64,000 bases of DNA from Palsa-504 sp963844625 (GTDB lineage Bacteria > Actinomycetota > Actinomycetes > Streptosporangiales > Streptosporangiaceae), in the NCBI GenBank assembly GCA_963844625.1, contig CAWJPF010000006.1, positions 124,001 to 188,000 on the forward strand. Direction: 5' to 3'. The position numbers and the translations under genes are program-made. Below are positions 41,516 to 49,524 of this stretch, piece after piece (within the stretch, counting starts at the first letter, position 1; every line of letters begins with the position of its first letter). Below the pieces are notes generated by a model. The model made no database searches. It worked only from the letters and a program-made list of their open reading frames with translations, and was not told the DNA's origin.

Positions 41516-42750
41516 GGAATGACCTCCTGGCCCTTGCCCACCACGGTGATACCGCCGGCCGACACCACGAAACCGCGCGCCCGGTCGTGGTCCTTGTCCA
41601 CGCCCACCTGCGCCCGCTCGGGCACGATCACGTTCTTGTCGATGATCGCGTTCTTGACCACCGCGTGACGGCCGATCACGGTGTTGTGCAGCACCACCGA
41701 CCGCTCGACCGTCGCCCAGCTGTTCACCCGCACCCCGGGCGAGAGCACGGACTGGCGCACCAGGCCGCCGGAGATGATGACGCCGTTGCTCACCAGGCTG
41801 TCGATGGCGCGCCCCACCCGGTCCCCCGCGTCGTGCACGAACTTGGCCGGCGGTACGGACGGTATGTGCGTGAGGATGGGCCAGCGGTCGTTGTACAGGT
41901 TGAAGACCGGCTGCACCGCCCACAGGTCCATGTGAGCGTCGAAGTATGCGTCGAGGGAGCCGACGTCGCGCCAGTACCCGGCGTCCTCGGGAGCCGCGCC
42001 TGGCACCTGGTTGACCATGAAGTCATACGCCTGCGCGCAGCCGTCCCTTACCAGCATCGGGATGATGTTGCCGCCCATATCGTGGCGGCTCGAATCGTCG
42101 TCGGCGTCCTTGCGCAGCGCGTCGACCAGCACGTTGGTGTCGAATACGTAGTTGCCCATCGACGAGTAGCTCATGTCCGCGTTGCCGGGCATGGGCGGCG
42201 GGTCGGCGGGCTTCTCCAGGAACGCTTCCACCGTCCGGCCGTCCCCCCCGACCTTGACGATGCCGAAGGCCGAGGCCTCATCCCTCGGCACGGGAATGGC
42301 CGCCACGGTCACCCCGGCCCCGTGGGCCACGTGGTGGTCGATCATCTGGCTGGGGTCCATCCGGTACACGTGGTCGGCCCCGAACACAACCACGATGTCC
42401 GGCTTTTCGTCGTTGATCAGGTTCATCGACTGGTAGATCGCGTCGGCCGAGCCGGTATACCACTGCGGGCCGAGCCGCTGCTGCGCCGGGACCGGTGTCA
42501 CGTAGTTGCCGAGCAGCGAGCTCATCCGCCACGTGGTGGAGATATGCCGGTCCAGGCTGTGGCTCTTGTACTGGGTGAGGACGCAGATCTTGAGGATGCC
42601 GCCGTTGGCCAGGTTGGACAGCGCGAAGTCGATCAGCCGGTACAGGCCGCCGAACGGGACGGCCGGCTTGGCCCGGTCCGCGGTCAGCGGGCTCAGGCGG
42701 GTACCGGCGCCGCCGGCGAGGACGATTCCCAGAACCGACGGCTGTGTCAT
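41512..42750 (-). CDS. glgC: Glucose-1-phosphate adenylyltransferase
   Basis: 412 residues. GIVLAGGAGTRLSPLTADRA is the nucleotidyltransferase P-loop; KPAVPFGGLYRLIDFALSNL and VVFGADHVYRMD follow. The C-terminal left-handed beta-helix includes SVLSPGVRVNSWATVERSVV. It makes ADP-glucose for the overlapping glgA product. Allosteric control by sugar phosphates is usual for the family. Confidence 0.93.
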   Translation of the reverse strand: MTQPSVLGIVLAGGAGTRLSPLTADRAKPAVPFGGLYRLIDFALSNLANGGILKICVLTQYKSHSLDRHISTTWRMSSLLGNYVTPVPAQQRLGPQWYTGSADAIYQSMNLINDEKPDIVVVFGADHVYRMDPSQMIDHHVAHGAGVTVAAIPVPRDEASAFGIVKVGGDGRTVEAFLEKPADPPPMPGNADMSYSSMGNYVFDTNVLVDALRKDADDDSSRHDMGGNIIPMLVRDGCAQAYDFMVNQVPGAAPEDAGYWRDVGSLDAYFDAHMDLWAVQPVFNLYNDRWPILTHIPSVPPAKFVHDAGDRVGRAIDSLVSNGVIISGGLVRQSVLSPGVRVNSWATVERSVVLHNTVIGRHAVVKNAIIDKNVIVPERAQVGVDKDHDRARGFVVSAGGITVVGKGQEVIP

Positions 42751-42789
42751 GTCCGCCCCTCCTCATGAACTCGCGGCCCATGCGGGCTG

Positions 42790-44016
42790 TCAAGAGTCAT
42801 GCTCCCGCGTATCGGACGTTACAGGGAAGAGGCCGCCCGGCGGGACATGCGAATCCTGCGGCTCGATTCGCCTGGTCCGGGCCGGGTCGGTCACCTGCCA
42901 GGCCTCGCGGACCAGCACCTGGAGCGCGCCGGCCAGCGGGATGGCCAGCAGGGCCGCGACGAAGCCGCCGAAAATACCGCCGACCAGGCTGCCCAGCGAG
43001 GCGCCGACCAGGACGGCGAGCAAGACGAGCAGCGGGCTGATCTTCACCGTCTTGCTCATGATCACCGGGTTCAGGATGTGGTTCTCGACCTGGGTGTAGA
43101 CGAGGAAGACGACCAACGTGATGATGCCCGCGGTAATGCTGTGGCCGAACGCGAACAGTACGGTAGGGATGCCGGCCAGGGCGCCGCCGACCAGGGGCAG
43201 GAAGTCCACCAGCCCGACCCACAGCCCCCACAGCAGGGGGAACGGCACGCCCAGGACCAGCAGCGTCACCCATACCACGATCCCGGCGATGAGCGAGGTC
43301 AGGAAGTTTCCCAGCATGTACCCGATGACCGCGCTGTTCACCTCGCCCGAGATCCGGGTGGTCGAGGCCGCGCGGGCGGGCCTCATCTGGCCGAGGATCC
43401 AGCGCCGCATCTTCGGTCCCTCGAGCAGCAGCATCAGGACCAGGACGAAGATCGTCCCGAGCTGGATGATCAGGGAGAACGCGGCCGTGCCGATGGTCAG
43501 GGCCGGCTTGCTGAGCGACTGGGCGTAGCTCACCAGCTTGGGCGTGTTCCGCTGGACCCAGTTCTCGATATGGTACTTGCGCGCCAGGTGGCCGATCCAG
43601 CCCGTGCCGTTCTGCGCGCTGGCGACATAACTCGGCAGCCGGTTGGCCAGGTGGGTGATCCCGCCCACCAGCGGGGAGCCGAACAACAGCGCCAGGCCGA
43701 GGAAGGCCAGCAGCGCCAGGATGGTGACGATGCCGACGGCGACGCCGCGGCGCCGGACTACCCGCCGCTCAAGCACGCCCACGATAGGGTTGAGCAGCAC
43801 CGCGACGAAGCCCGCCACGACGATCAGCAGCAGGATGCCCCGCAGCCGGTAGAGCAGCATGGCGCCCAGGTAGGTGACCGCCACTACCGCGACGGTGGTG
43901 ACGATCGTCAGCAGCGGGACCCGCCGCCGGTCCGCGGCCTTCAGCAGGCGCGCAAGCCGGCTTTCCGGCGCCGGTGCCTCGTCCGCCTGCTCCTCGTCGG
44001 TCACCCGATCGTTCAC
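42790..44016 (-). CDS. AI-2E family transporter (TqsA/UPF0118-type)
   Basis: 408 residues with about eight hydrophobic helices and long charged termini. VLLNPIVGVLERRVVRRRGV and LLWGLWVGLVDFLPLVGGAL (the conserved 'D+IP.+G' loop) place it in the AI-2E transporter superfamily. Substrates of most members are unknown; some export small solutes or sodium. It lies 46 bp after the P450 gene and 39 bp before glgC on the same strand. Confidence 0.82.
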   Translation of the reverse strand: MNDRVTDEEQADEAPAPESRLARLLKAADRRRVPLLTIVTTVAVVAVTYLGAMLLYRLRGILLLIVVAGFVAVLLNPIVGVLERRVVRRRGVAVGIVTILALLAFLGLALLFGSPLVGGITHLANRLPSYVASAQNGTGWIGHLARKYHIENWVQRNTPKLVSYAQSLSKPALTIGTAAFSLIIQLGTIFVLVLMLLLEGPKMRRWILGQMRPARAASTTRISGEVNSAVIGYMLGNFLTSLIAGIVVWVTLLVLGVPFPLLWGLWVGLVDFLPLVGGALAGIPTVLFAFGHSITAGIITLVVFLVYTQVENHILNPVIMSKTVKISPLLVLLAVLVGASLGSLVGGIFGGFVAALLAIPLAGALQVLVREAWQVTDPARTRRIEPQDSHVPPGGLFPVTSDTREHDS

Positions 44017-44062
44017 CTGACCAGCATGCCAGGTCTTGCGGACGCGGGCGTCACTCGCCTGG

Positions 44063-45286
44063 CTAGCGGCCGCCCGGGCTCAGCGCATTGACCGGGAGCT
44101 TGCGCGGTCCGCGGACCTGGCCACCGGACCAGGTCACGGCCGAGGGGTCGGAAAGCTCGAAGTCGGGGTAGCAGGCCAGCCACTCCTCCAGGGCCACCCG
44201 CAGTTCCATCCGGGCCAGGCTGGAGCCGAGGCACCGGTGCCTGCCGAGCCCGAAGGCGGCGTGACGGTTCTTGGCCCGGTCGAGCTGCACCTGGCCCGGG
44301 TTCTCGAAGACGTCCGGATCCCGGTTGGCGGCAGGAAACGGGAGCAGCAGCCAGTCGCCCTCTTTCAGCTCGTGCCCGTGAAAGTCGAAGTCCTTGGCGA
44401 CCAGGCGCGCCATCGTGACCGGCGCGTAGGCCCGCAGGAGTTCTTCGATGGCCGTGCCCATCAGGCCCGGGTCGCTGGCCAGCCGCTGGCGGTCGCCGGG
44501 ATGCCGGGCCAGGTGCCACAGCGAGGCGCCGATCGCCGACCAGGTGGTGTCGATCCCGGCGATCATCAAGAGGATCATGGTGCCGCGGACGTGCTCCCTG
44601 GTCAGCTTGCTACCACCGATCTCCGCGCCCAGCAGGAACGAGGTGAGGTCGTCCCTGGGGCGGGCGATGTGGTCCTCGATCTGAGCGTCCATGTAGTCGT
44701 CGAGTTCGCCGAACATCGCCTCCCGTTCCTCTTCGGGACGGTCGACGTCCTCGAGCACCAGGCGGATGAAGCGCCTGAAGAGGTCGGCGTCCTCCTGCGG
44801 GAATCCGAGGAACCTGACGATGACCCGTACCGGAATGTGCTGGGCGTAGTCGGTGGCCGCGTCGAAGCTCGCCTGGCCGGCGGTCGCCGCCAGCAACTGC
44901 CGGCACAGGTCCCTGGTAAAGGGCTCGAGTTCGGCGATCTGCCTGGGGGCGAAGGCGGGCATCAGCATCCGCCGGGCCATGCTGTGGAAGGGCGGGTCCG
45001 AGGTGATCGGCGGGGACAGCCCGATCGGGGCGGGCAAGTCTTCGGGACCTGGCCGCCGTTCGCTGACCACGACCGAGCGGGAGGTGAAGTGCTCGGTGTC
45101 GTAGGCCACTTCTGACACCAGATCGTGGGTCACCGGCAGCCAGGTCCCGCCGTAGCGGTCGCTGTGGGCGACGGGACAGCGCTGGCGCAGGTCGTCCCAG
45201 ATCGGGTAGGGATCGGCGGCCCAGGCGGCGTCGGTGTGATCGAAGTCGGTGGCCCAGTTCTCGACAGGAGGGTGGCGGCTGGTCAA
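44063..45286 (-). CDS. Cytochrome P450
   Basis: 407 residues from TTG 45286, overlapping the ferredoxin stop by 4 bp. I-helix MIAGIDTTWSAIGASLWHLA with the acid-alcohol pair, ExxR in EELLRAYAP, and the haem-binding loop FGLGRHRCLGSSLARME with the Cys ligand. A soluble bacterial class I P450. The adjacent 3Fe-4S ferredoxin is its probable electron donor. The acyl-CoA synthetase and enoyl-CoA hydratase next door suggest a hydroxylated, CoA-activated substrate (fatty acid, terpenoid or sterol side chain), which is inference. Confidence 0.9.
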   Translation of the reverse strand: MTSRHPPVENWATDFDHTDAAWAADPYPIWDDLRQRCPVAHSDRYGGTWLPVTHDLVSEVAYDTEHFTSRSVVVSERRPGPEDLPAPIGLSPPITSDPPFHSMARRMLMPAFAPRQIAELEPFTRDLCRQLLAATAGQASFDAATDYAQHIPVRVIVRFLGFPQEDADLFRRFIRLVLEDVDRPEEEREAMFGELDDYMDAQIEDHIARPRDDLTSFLLGAEIGGSKLTREHVRGTMILLMIAGIDTTWSAIGASLWHLARHPGDRQRLASDPGLMGTAIEELLRAYAPVTMARLVAKDFDFHGHELKEGDWLLLPFPAANRDPDVFENPGQVQLDRAKNRHAAFGLGRHRCLGSSLARMELRVALEEWLACYPDFELSDPSAVTWSGGQVRGPRKLPVNALSPGGR

Positions 45287-45501
45287 GGCTCTACCTTCGT
45301 CAGGACGATCGCGTGTTCCGGGCAGTTGTCCACCGCTAGGCGGGCTTTGCCGATGAGTTCCGCGGGCACGATGCCCGTGCCGATCTCCGACGACATACCT
45401 AGGTCGTCGAGATCGAACAACTCGGGGGAAATGAGGTAGCAGCGGTTATGCCCCTGGCACTTGTCCGGGTCGACGTGGACGCGGAAACTCGCTGCGGTCA
45501 C
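45283..45501 (-). CDS. 3Fe-4S ferredoxin, P450 partner
   Basis: 72 residues, GTG start. KCQGHNRCYLISPELFDLDD has the C-x5-C pair with His in place of the second Cys, and DNCPEHAI holds the last cluster Cys. This is the 3Fe-4S pattern of actinobacterial P450 ferredoxins. It overlaps the P450 start by 4 bp and the upstream acyl-CoA synthetase by 56 bp. A ferredoxin reductase is not visible nearby. Confidence 0.9.
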   Translation of the reverse strand: MTAASFRVHVDPDKCQGHNRCYLISPELFDLDDLGMSSEIGTGIVPAELIGKARLAVDNCPEHAIVLTKVEP

Positions 45502-47182
45502 AGTGCCAGCCTAACTCGCCGGACTCGCCGTAGTGGCCTGCGTGCTCGGCGCGCAGCCGGTACTTGAGCACCTTGCCGCCGACGGTCTCTGGCAGGTCCG
45601 CGGCGAACACCACCGACTTCGGCGTCTCGTAGCCCGCCAGGTGCGCCCGGCAGTGCTTGATCAGGTCGTCCTGGCTGGCCGCGGCACCGTCCCTGAGCAC
45701 CACCACCGCCGTCACGGCCTCGCTCCAGCGGGGGTGCGGCAGCCCGATGACCGCCGCCTTGGCCACGTCCGGGTGCTGGGCGAGCACGGCCTCCACCCGC
45801 AGGCTGGACACGTTCTCCCCACCGGTCTTCACGATGTCCTTGTACCGGTCGACCATGATCCGCAGGCCCGCGTCGTCGTAGGCGCAGCTGTCCCCGGAGT
45901 GGAACCAGCCGTACCGGAACGCGTGCCGCGTCGCGGCCTCGTCCCGGTAGTAGCCGGCCATCACGGCCGGGGACCGGTATACGGCCTCGCCGGCCACGCC
46001 GGGCTGCCCCGCCAGGTCCTGGCCGGAGGGGTCGAGCACCGTCGAGGCCAGGATCGGGCTCGGTACCCCGACGTAGTTGTACTGCGGGGCGGTCGCCGCG
46101 TAGAGCTCGGGCCACTCATCGGGCCAGAACCGGTGGCAGGAGATCGACTCGGTCTGGCCGAAGATCTCGAAGGCGCACAGGTCCTCGCCGCAGTGCCGCT
46201 TCATCGAGGCGAGCGTGGCCGGAGGCAGCGCGGCCCAGCCGTACACGATGACGGTCAGGCTGCGGACGTCCAGGTCCGGCCGGGCCGTCAGCGTCGCGTC
46301 CACGGCCCGCACCATGGCCGGCGACCCGGCCCACAGCGCGGTCACCTGCTCCGCGGCGATCATCTCGGCGATGTGCTCGGGGTTCGGCCGACGGCCAAGT
46401 ACCAGAGTGCCGGCGCACAGGAACACCGAGTAAGTGAACGGCTGATCACCTACGTGGTAGATCAGCGGCAGGTAGGTGCCCAGCCTCAGGTCGGACTCCA
46501 GCCGCAGCCCGCGGGTCAGCGAGAGCGCGAACCCGAATCCGGCCGCATAGCTGCACGCGTGGGAGATCATCACGCCCTTGGGCAGCGCGGTGGTGCCGGA
46601 GGTGAACAGGATCTCCCAGATGTCGTCGGCGTGGATCTCCACGTCCGGCTCCCCCGTCGGCTGGCCGGCGATGAACTCGGTGAACGATACGCTGCCCGCC
46701 GCCGGCGGCCCGCCGAGGGCGATCGTGACCGCGGCCTGCAGGCCCTTGGCCGCGAACGGCTCCTGCGCCTTGGGCCACAGTTCGGCGTCCACGATGGCCA
46801 GCTTCGGCTGGACCAGGTCGATCATGGCCGTCACCAGGTCCGGCGCCATCATCGGATTCAGCGGCGCGGCGACCAGCCCGGCCTTGGCGATCCCGATCTT
46901 GGCCAGCAGCGCCTCGACCGAGTTCTCGCAGAACAGCAGCACTACGTCGCCATGGGAGAGCCCGCGAGCGAGCAGCGCGTGCGCCACCTGATTGGCTAGC
47001 TCGTCGGCCTGCCGGTAGGTGAGCGACGCCATCCTCTCGTCGGCGTAGGCGCCGGGACGGCCCACGATGGCCAGCTTGCCTGGCCGACTCCACGTCACCC
47101 GCTCGATGAGGTCGCCGACGCTCATCCGCTCCCACCGGTGTACCGCGCGGCGGTGATGCAGGCTGGTCACATCGAGGTTCAC
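45446..47182 (-). CDS. AMP-dependent acyl-CoA synthetase
   Basis: 578 residues. ILFTSGTTALPKGVMISHAC is the ANL P-loop, YGWAALPPATLASMKRH and FGQTESISCHRFWPDEWP the A4/A5 region, YGWFHSGDSCAYDDAGL A7, and KDIVKTGGENVSSLRVEAVL the A8 hinge. KVLKYRLR near the end provides the catalytic Lys. It activates a carboxylic acid to an acyl-CoA, probably the P450-linked substrate. The C-terminal tail overlaps the ferredoxin gene by 56 bp. It is divergent from the enoyl-CoA hydratase gene. Confidence 0.88.
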   Translation of the reverse strand: MNLDVTSLHHRRAVHRWERMSVGDLIERVTWSRPGKLAIVGRPGAYADERMASLTYRQADELANQVAHALLARGLSHGDVVLLFCENSVEALLAKIGIAKAGLVAAPLNPMMAPDLVTAMIDLVQPKLAIVDAELWPKAQEPFAAKGLQAAVTIALGGPPAAGSVSFTEFIAGQPTGEPDVEIHADDIWEILFTSGTTALPKGVMISHACSYAAGFGFALSLTRGLRLESDLRLGTYLPLIYHVGDQPFTYSVFLCAGTLVLGRRPNPEHIAEMIAAEQVTALWAGSPAMVRAVDATLTARPDLDVRSLTVIVYGWAALPPATLASMKRHCGEDLCAFEIFGQTESISCHRFWPDEWPELYAATAPQYNYVGVPSPILASTVLDPSGQDLAGQPGVAGEAVYRSPAVMAGYYRDEAATRHAFRYGWFHSGDSCAYDDAGLRIMVDRYKDIVKTGGENVSSLRVEAVLAQHPDVAKAAVIGLPHPRWSEAVTAVVVLRDGAAASQDDLIKHCRAHLAGYETPKSVVFAADLPETVGGKVLKYRLRAEHAGHYGESGELGWHCDRSEFPRPRRPGQVPGA

Positions 47183-47194
47183 GGCGCCTCCGCG

Positions 47195-47230
47195 GTAACA
47201 TTAGTGATTCACGGTTCACTAGTGTGTTAC
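47195..47230. promoter_or_regulatory. Nested inverted repeats in the divergent promoter
   Basis: GTAACA (47195-47200) pairs with TGTTAC (47225-47230), and TAGTGA (47202-47207) with TCACTA (47216-47221); GTGATTCAC at 47204 is itself palindromic. This A/T-rich patch is the whole space between the acyl-CoA synthetase and the enoyl-CoA hydratase, the expected place for a shared TetR-type operator and promoters. Confidence 0.45.
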
Positions 47231-47285
47231 TATACGGACCCGGCCCGGCCCTGTGAAGCGCTGTTGGAGCGGTTGGAGGGGTGCG

Positions 47286-48038
47286 ATGACAAACGCGGTC
47301 AGCTACCGGGTGGTGAACGGCGTCGCCTGGCTCACGATCGAGCGGCCGGAGGCCCGCAACGCGCTCAATGCGGCCGCGCGGGAGGGGCTGTACGCCGGGG
47401 TCCGGCGTTTCAACGACGATGAGACCGCCACGGTCCTCGTGCTCACCGGCGCCGGGGAGAAGGCATTCTGCGCCGGCGGCGACCTGAAGGAAATGGCCGA
47501 CACCGCCCTGACCGTGCCGCCGCCGGACTTCGTCCCCCAGTTCGGCCGCAACATCGACGTCGCCAAGCCGACGATCGCCGCGGTGAACGGCGTCGCCTGG
47601 GCCGGCGGATTCCTGCTCGCCCAGTGCTGTGACCTCTGCATCGCCGCCGACACCGCGACGTTCGCGATCAGCGAGATGAAGGTGGGCCGCGGCGCCCCGT
47701 GGGCCGCGCCGCTGTCCTGGCTGATCCCGCCCCGGATCGCGCTGCAGATCCTGCTCACAGGGGATCCCATCACCGCGCAGCGCGGGTATGAGATCGGCCT
47801 GGTCAACGAGGTCGTACCGCTCGCGGACCTGCGCGGGCGGGCGCAGGCCCTGGCCGAGCGGATCGCCGCGAACGCCCCGCTGTCGGTGCTGGCCGCCAAG
47901 CGCACCGCGTACCTATCGCGGCCCGACGTCTTCGAGGCGGCAGAGGCGATCTGGGCGCCCGTCTACCGCAGCGCGGACGCGCGGGAAGGGCCCGCCGCGT
48001 TCCGGGACAAGCGGCCGCCCGTATGGACCGGCCGCTGA
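47286..48038 (+). CDS. Enoyl-CoA hydratase/isomerase family protein
   Basis: 250 residues from ATG 47286 with GGAGGGG. Crotonase fold: IERPEARNALNAAAREGLYA, then EKAFCAGGDLKEMA (first oxyanion), NGVAWAGGFLLAQCCDLCIA (second oxyanion) and MKVGRGAPWAAPLSWL. The second catalytic Glu is not in its usual position (the canonical 'PE.G+.P' reads KVGRGAP), so activity may be isomerase- or thioesterase-like rather than hydratase. It is divergent from the acyl-CoA synthetase and presumably coregulated with it. Confidence 0.82.
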   Translation: MTNAVSYRVVNGVAWLTIERPEARNALNAAAREGLYAGVRRFNDDETATVLVLTGAGEKAFCAGGDLKEMADTALTVPPPDFVPQFGRNIDVAKPTIAAVNGVAWAGGFLLAQCCDLCIAADTATFAISEMKVGRGAPWAAPLSWLIPPRIALQILLTGDPITAQRGYEIGLVNEVVPLADLRGRAQALAERIAANAPLSVLAAKRTAYLSRPDVFEAAEAIWAPVYRSADAREGPAAFRDKRPPVWTGR

Positions 48039-48184
48039 CGGCGCGCCGCCCGCCTGGTCACGCCGTACCACAGGCCCGACACGCTCTGGGCCAGCTGGCC
48101 CAGCTGCTCGTCAGCGTGCCGGATCTCGGCGGCAGTCTTCACTCGTTCGGCCTGGTAGAGCTGGTAGGACTGGTACGGCATCAT
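47963..48184 (-). CDS. Small conserved actinobacterial protein
   Basis: 73 residues from ATG 48184, preceded by AGGAG at 6 bp. MMPYQSYQLYQAERVKTAAE followed by IRHADEQLGQLAQSV matches a widespread short actinobacterial type ('..YQ.ERP+.AAEIR.AD.Q...+A..+S.L'). Basic C-terminal tail, no membrane segment. It overlaps the convergent enoyl-CoA hydratase 3' end by 76 bp. Function unknown. Confidence 0.6.
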   Translation of the reverse strand: MMPYQSYQLYQAERVKTAAEIRHADEQLGQLAQSVSGLWYGVTRRAARRQRPVHTGGRLSRNAAGPSRASALR

Positions 48185-48492
48185 GCGTCGCTCCTGGTAA
48201 ACCCCGTGAATCGCGCCGCGGCCAGGTGGCCGCGGGTGGCCCGGCACCCGCTAACTCGGCGGTGTCGTAGCACTTATAGCCGAAAATACGGCTAAGACCT
48301 GGGCCGCCGCATCGGGCGGATGCCTTAGCTACGGGGCGCCCCTCGGCTTAGGCCGGGAGTAGGCAGCCTTAGCCGCGCTGTGTTGATGCGTCTTCGCCGT
48401 CCTGGCCCTCTCCTGCTGTCGTTCCTTCTGTCACGCCGGCCAGCATGAGTCAGGTCTCCCCGGCCCGGTAGGTTACGGAAGGGACTTGGGAG
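48185..48492. promoter_or_regulatory. Upstream region of the OCD/lyase operon with repeated CTTAGC boxes
   Basis: About 300 bp without a gene. CTTAGCC-type hexamers in either orientation occur at 48289-48296 (CGGCTAAG), 48323-48330 (CCTTAGCT), 48345-48352 (GGCTTAGG) and 48367-48374 (CCTTAGCC). A short AGCCG/CGGCT hairpin lies at 48278-48293. The spacing would let a regulator bind cooperatively upstream of the 48493 start. Confidence 0.35.
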
Positions 48493-49524
48493 GTGAACGC
48501 TGGCGTGACCGAGGCAGGCCTGTGGCTTCGTTTCCTGTCCGGACCGGACATCGACTCGCTCCATCTTTCCGAAGCAGAAATCGTCAGCGCCGTGGCGGAC
48601 GCGGTGCGCGCGCACGGCGAGGGCCGCGTCGTCGTGGAGCCGAGGGTGCACCTGCTCCCTGACAACCACGGCGCCGGTCATTTCAACGTGCTCCGCGGCC
48701 ACCTGTCAGCGTCCGACGGCAGGCCCGGCGTGAGCGGCGTCAAGGTCGTCGGCGACTTCGTGGCGAACTATGCCGCCGGGCTGCCCAGCGAGCTCGGGCT
48801 GCTGACGCTCTACGACCCGGAGACGGGCGTCCCGCTGGCGATCATGGATGCCACCTTGATCACGGCCTGCCGGACGGGCGCGATGACCGCCGTCGGGGCC
48901 CGCTACCTGGCCCGGCCGGACGCCAAGGTGCTAGGCCATGTCGGGGCGCGCGGTACCGCGTTCTGGAACGTCGTGCTGCTCGACGAGATGTTCGACCTGG
49001 ACGAGATCCGGATCACCAGCCGCCGGCCCGAGTCGCGCGAGGCGTTCGCCCGGGAGCTGGCCGCGGTCACCGACACCCGCATCCGGGTGACCGGCACCGC
49101 TGACGAGGCGTTCGACGGGGCGGACATCCTGGTCGAGGCATCCCGGCTGACCACGCCTGAGCCGCTGCTGCGCACGGCCTCGGTCAAGCCGGGGGCCTTC
49201 GTCGTCCCCTACGGCACCATCAGCGCGGTCGAACTCGACCTGCTCGACGTGATGGACAAGGTGGTCGTGGACGACTGGCGGGAAGCGCAGTCAGGACGGT
49301 TCGGTGCGCTGCGCCGCCATGTAGACACCGGCCGGCTATCGGCCGAGTCGCTGTACGCCGAGCTCGGCCAGATCGTCACCGGACGGCGGGCCGGCCGGGA
49401 ACGGGACGACGAGCGGATCCTGTTCTGGCACCGCGGACTGGCCATCCTGGACATCGCCGTGGGCCTCGCGATCCTGCGCCGTGCCGAGCAGCAGGACGAG
49501 GGAACGATGCTGCGGTACCGCTGA
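48493..49524 (+). CDS. Ornithine cyclodeaminase / mu-crystallin family protein, divergent
   Basis: 343 residues from GTG 48493; GTG 48505 (11 bp after GGGAGG) is an equally good start. DGRPGVSGVKVVGDFVANYA, SELGLLTLYDPETGVPLAIM and DATLITACRTGAMTAVGARY are the OCD dimer and substrate motifs including the K..R pair. LGHVGARGTAFWNVVLLDEM replaces the usual NAD-binding GxGxQA. The catalytic Asp segment (family 'G.D.PG..EL') reads PYGTISAVELDLL, so the Asp seems lost. The chemistry is therefore probably not ornithine-to-proline conversion. Stop and start overlap the lyase homologue by one base. Confidence 0.78.
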   Translation: MNAGVTEAGLWLRFLSGPDIDSLHLSEAEIVSAVADAVRAHGEGRVVVEPRVHLLPDNHGAGHFNVLRGHLSASDGRPGVSGVKVVGDFVANYAAGLPSELGLLTLYDPETGVPLAIMDATLITACRTGAMTAVGARYLARPDAKVLGHVGARGTAFWNVVLLDEMFDLDEIRITSRRPESREAFARELAAVTDTRIRVTGTADEAFDGADILVEASRLTTPEPLLRTASVKPGAFVVPYGTISAVELDLLDVMDKVVVDDWREAQSGRFGALRRHVDTGRLSAESLYAELGQIVTGRRAGRERDDERILFWHRGLAILDIAVGLAILRRAEQQDEGTMLRYR

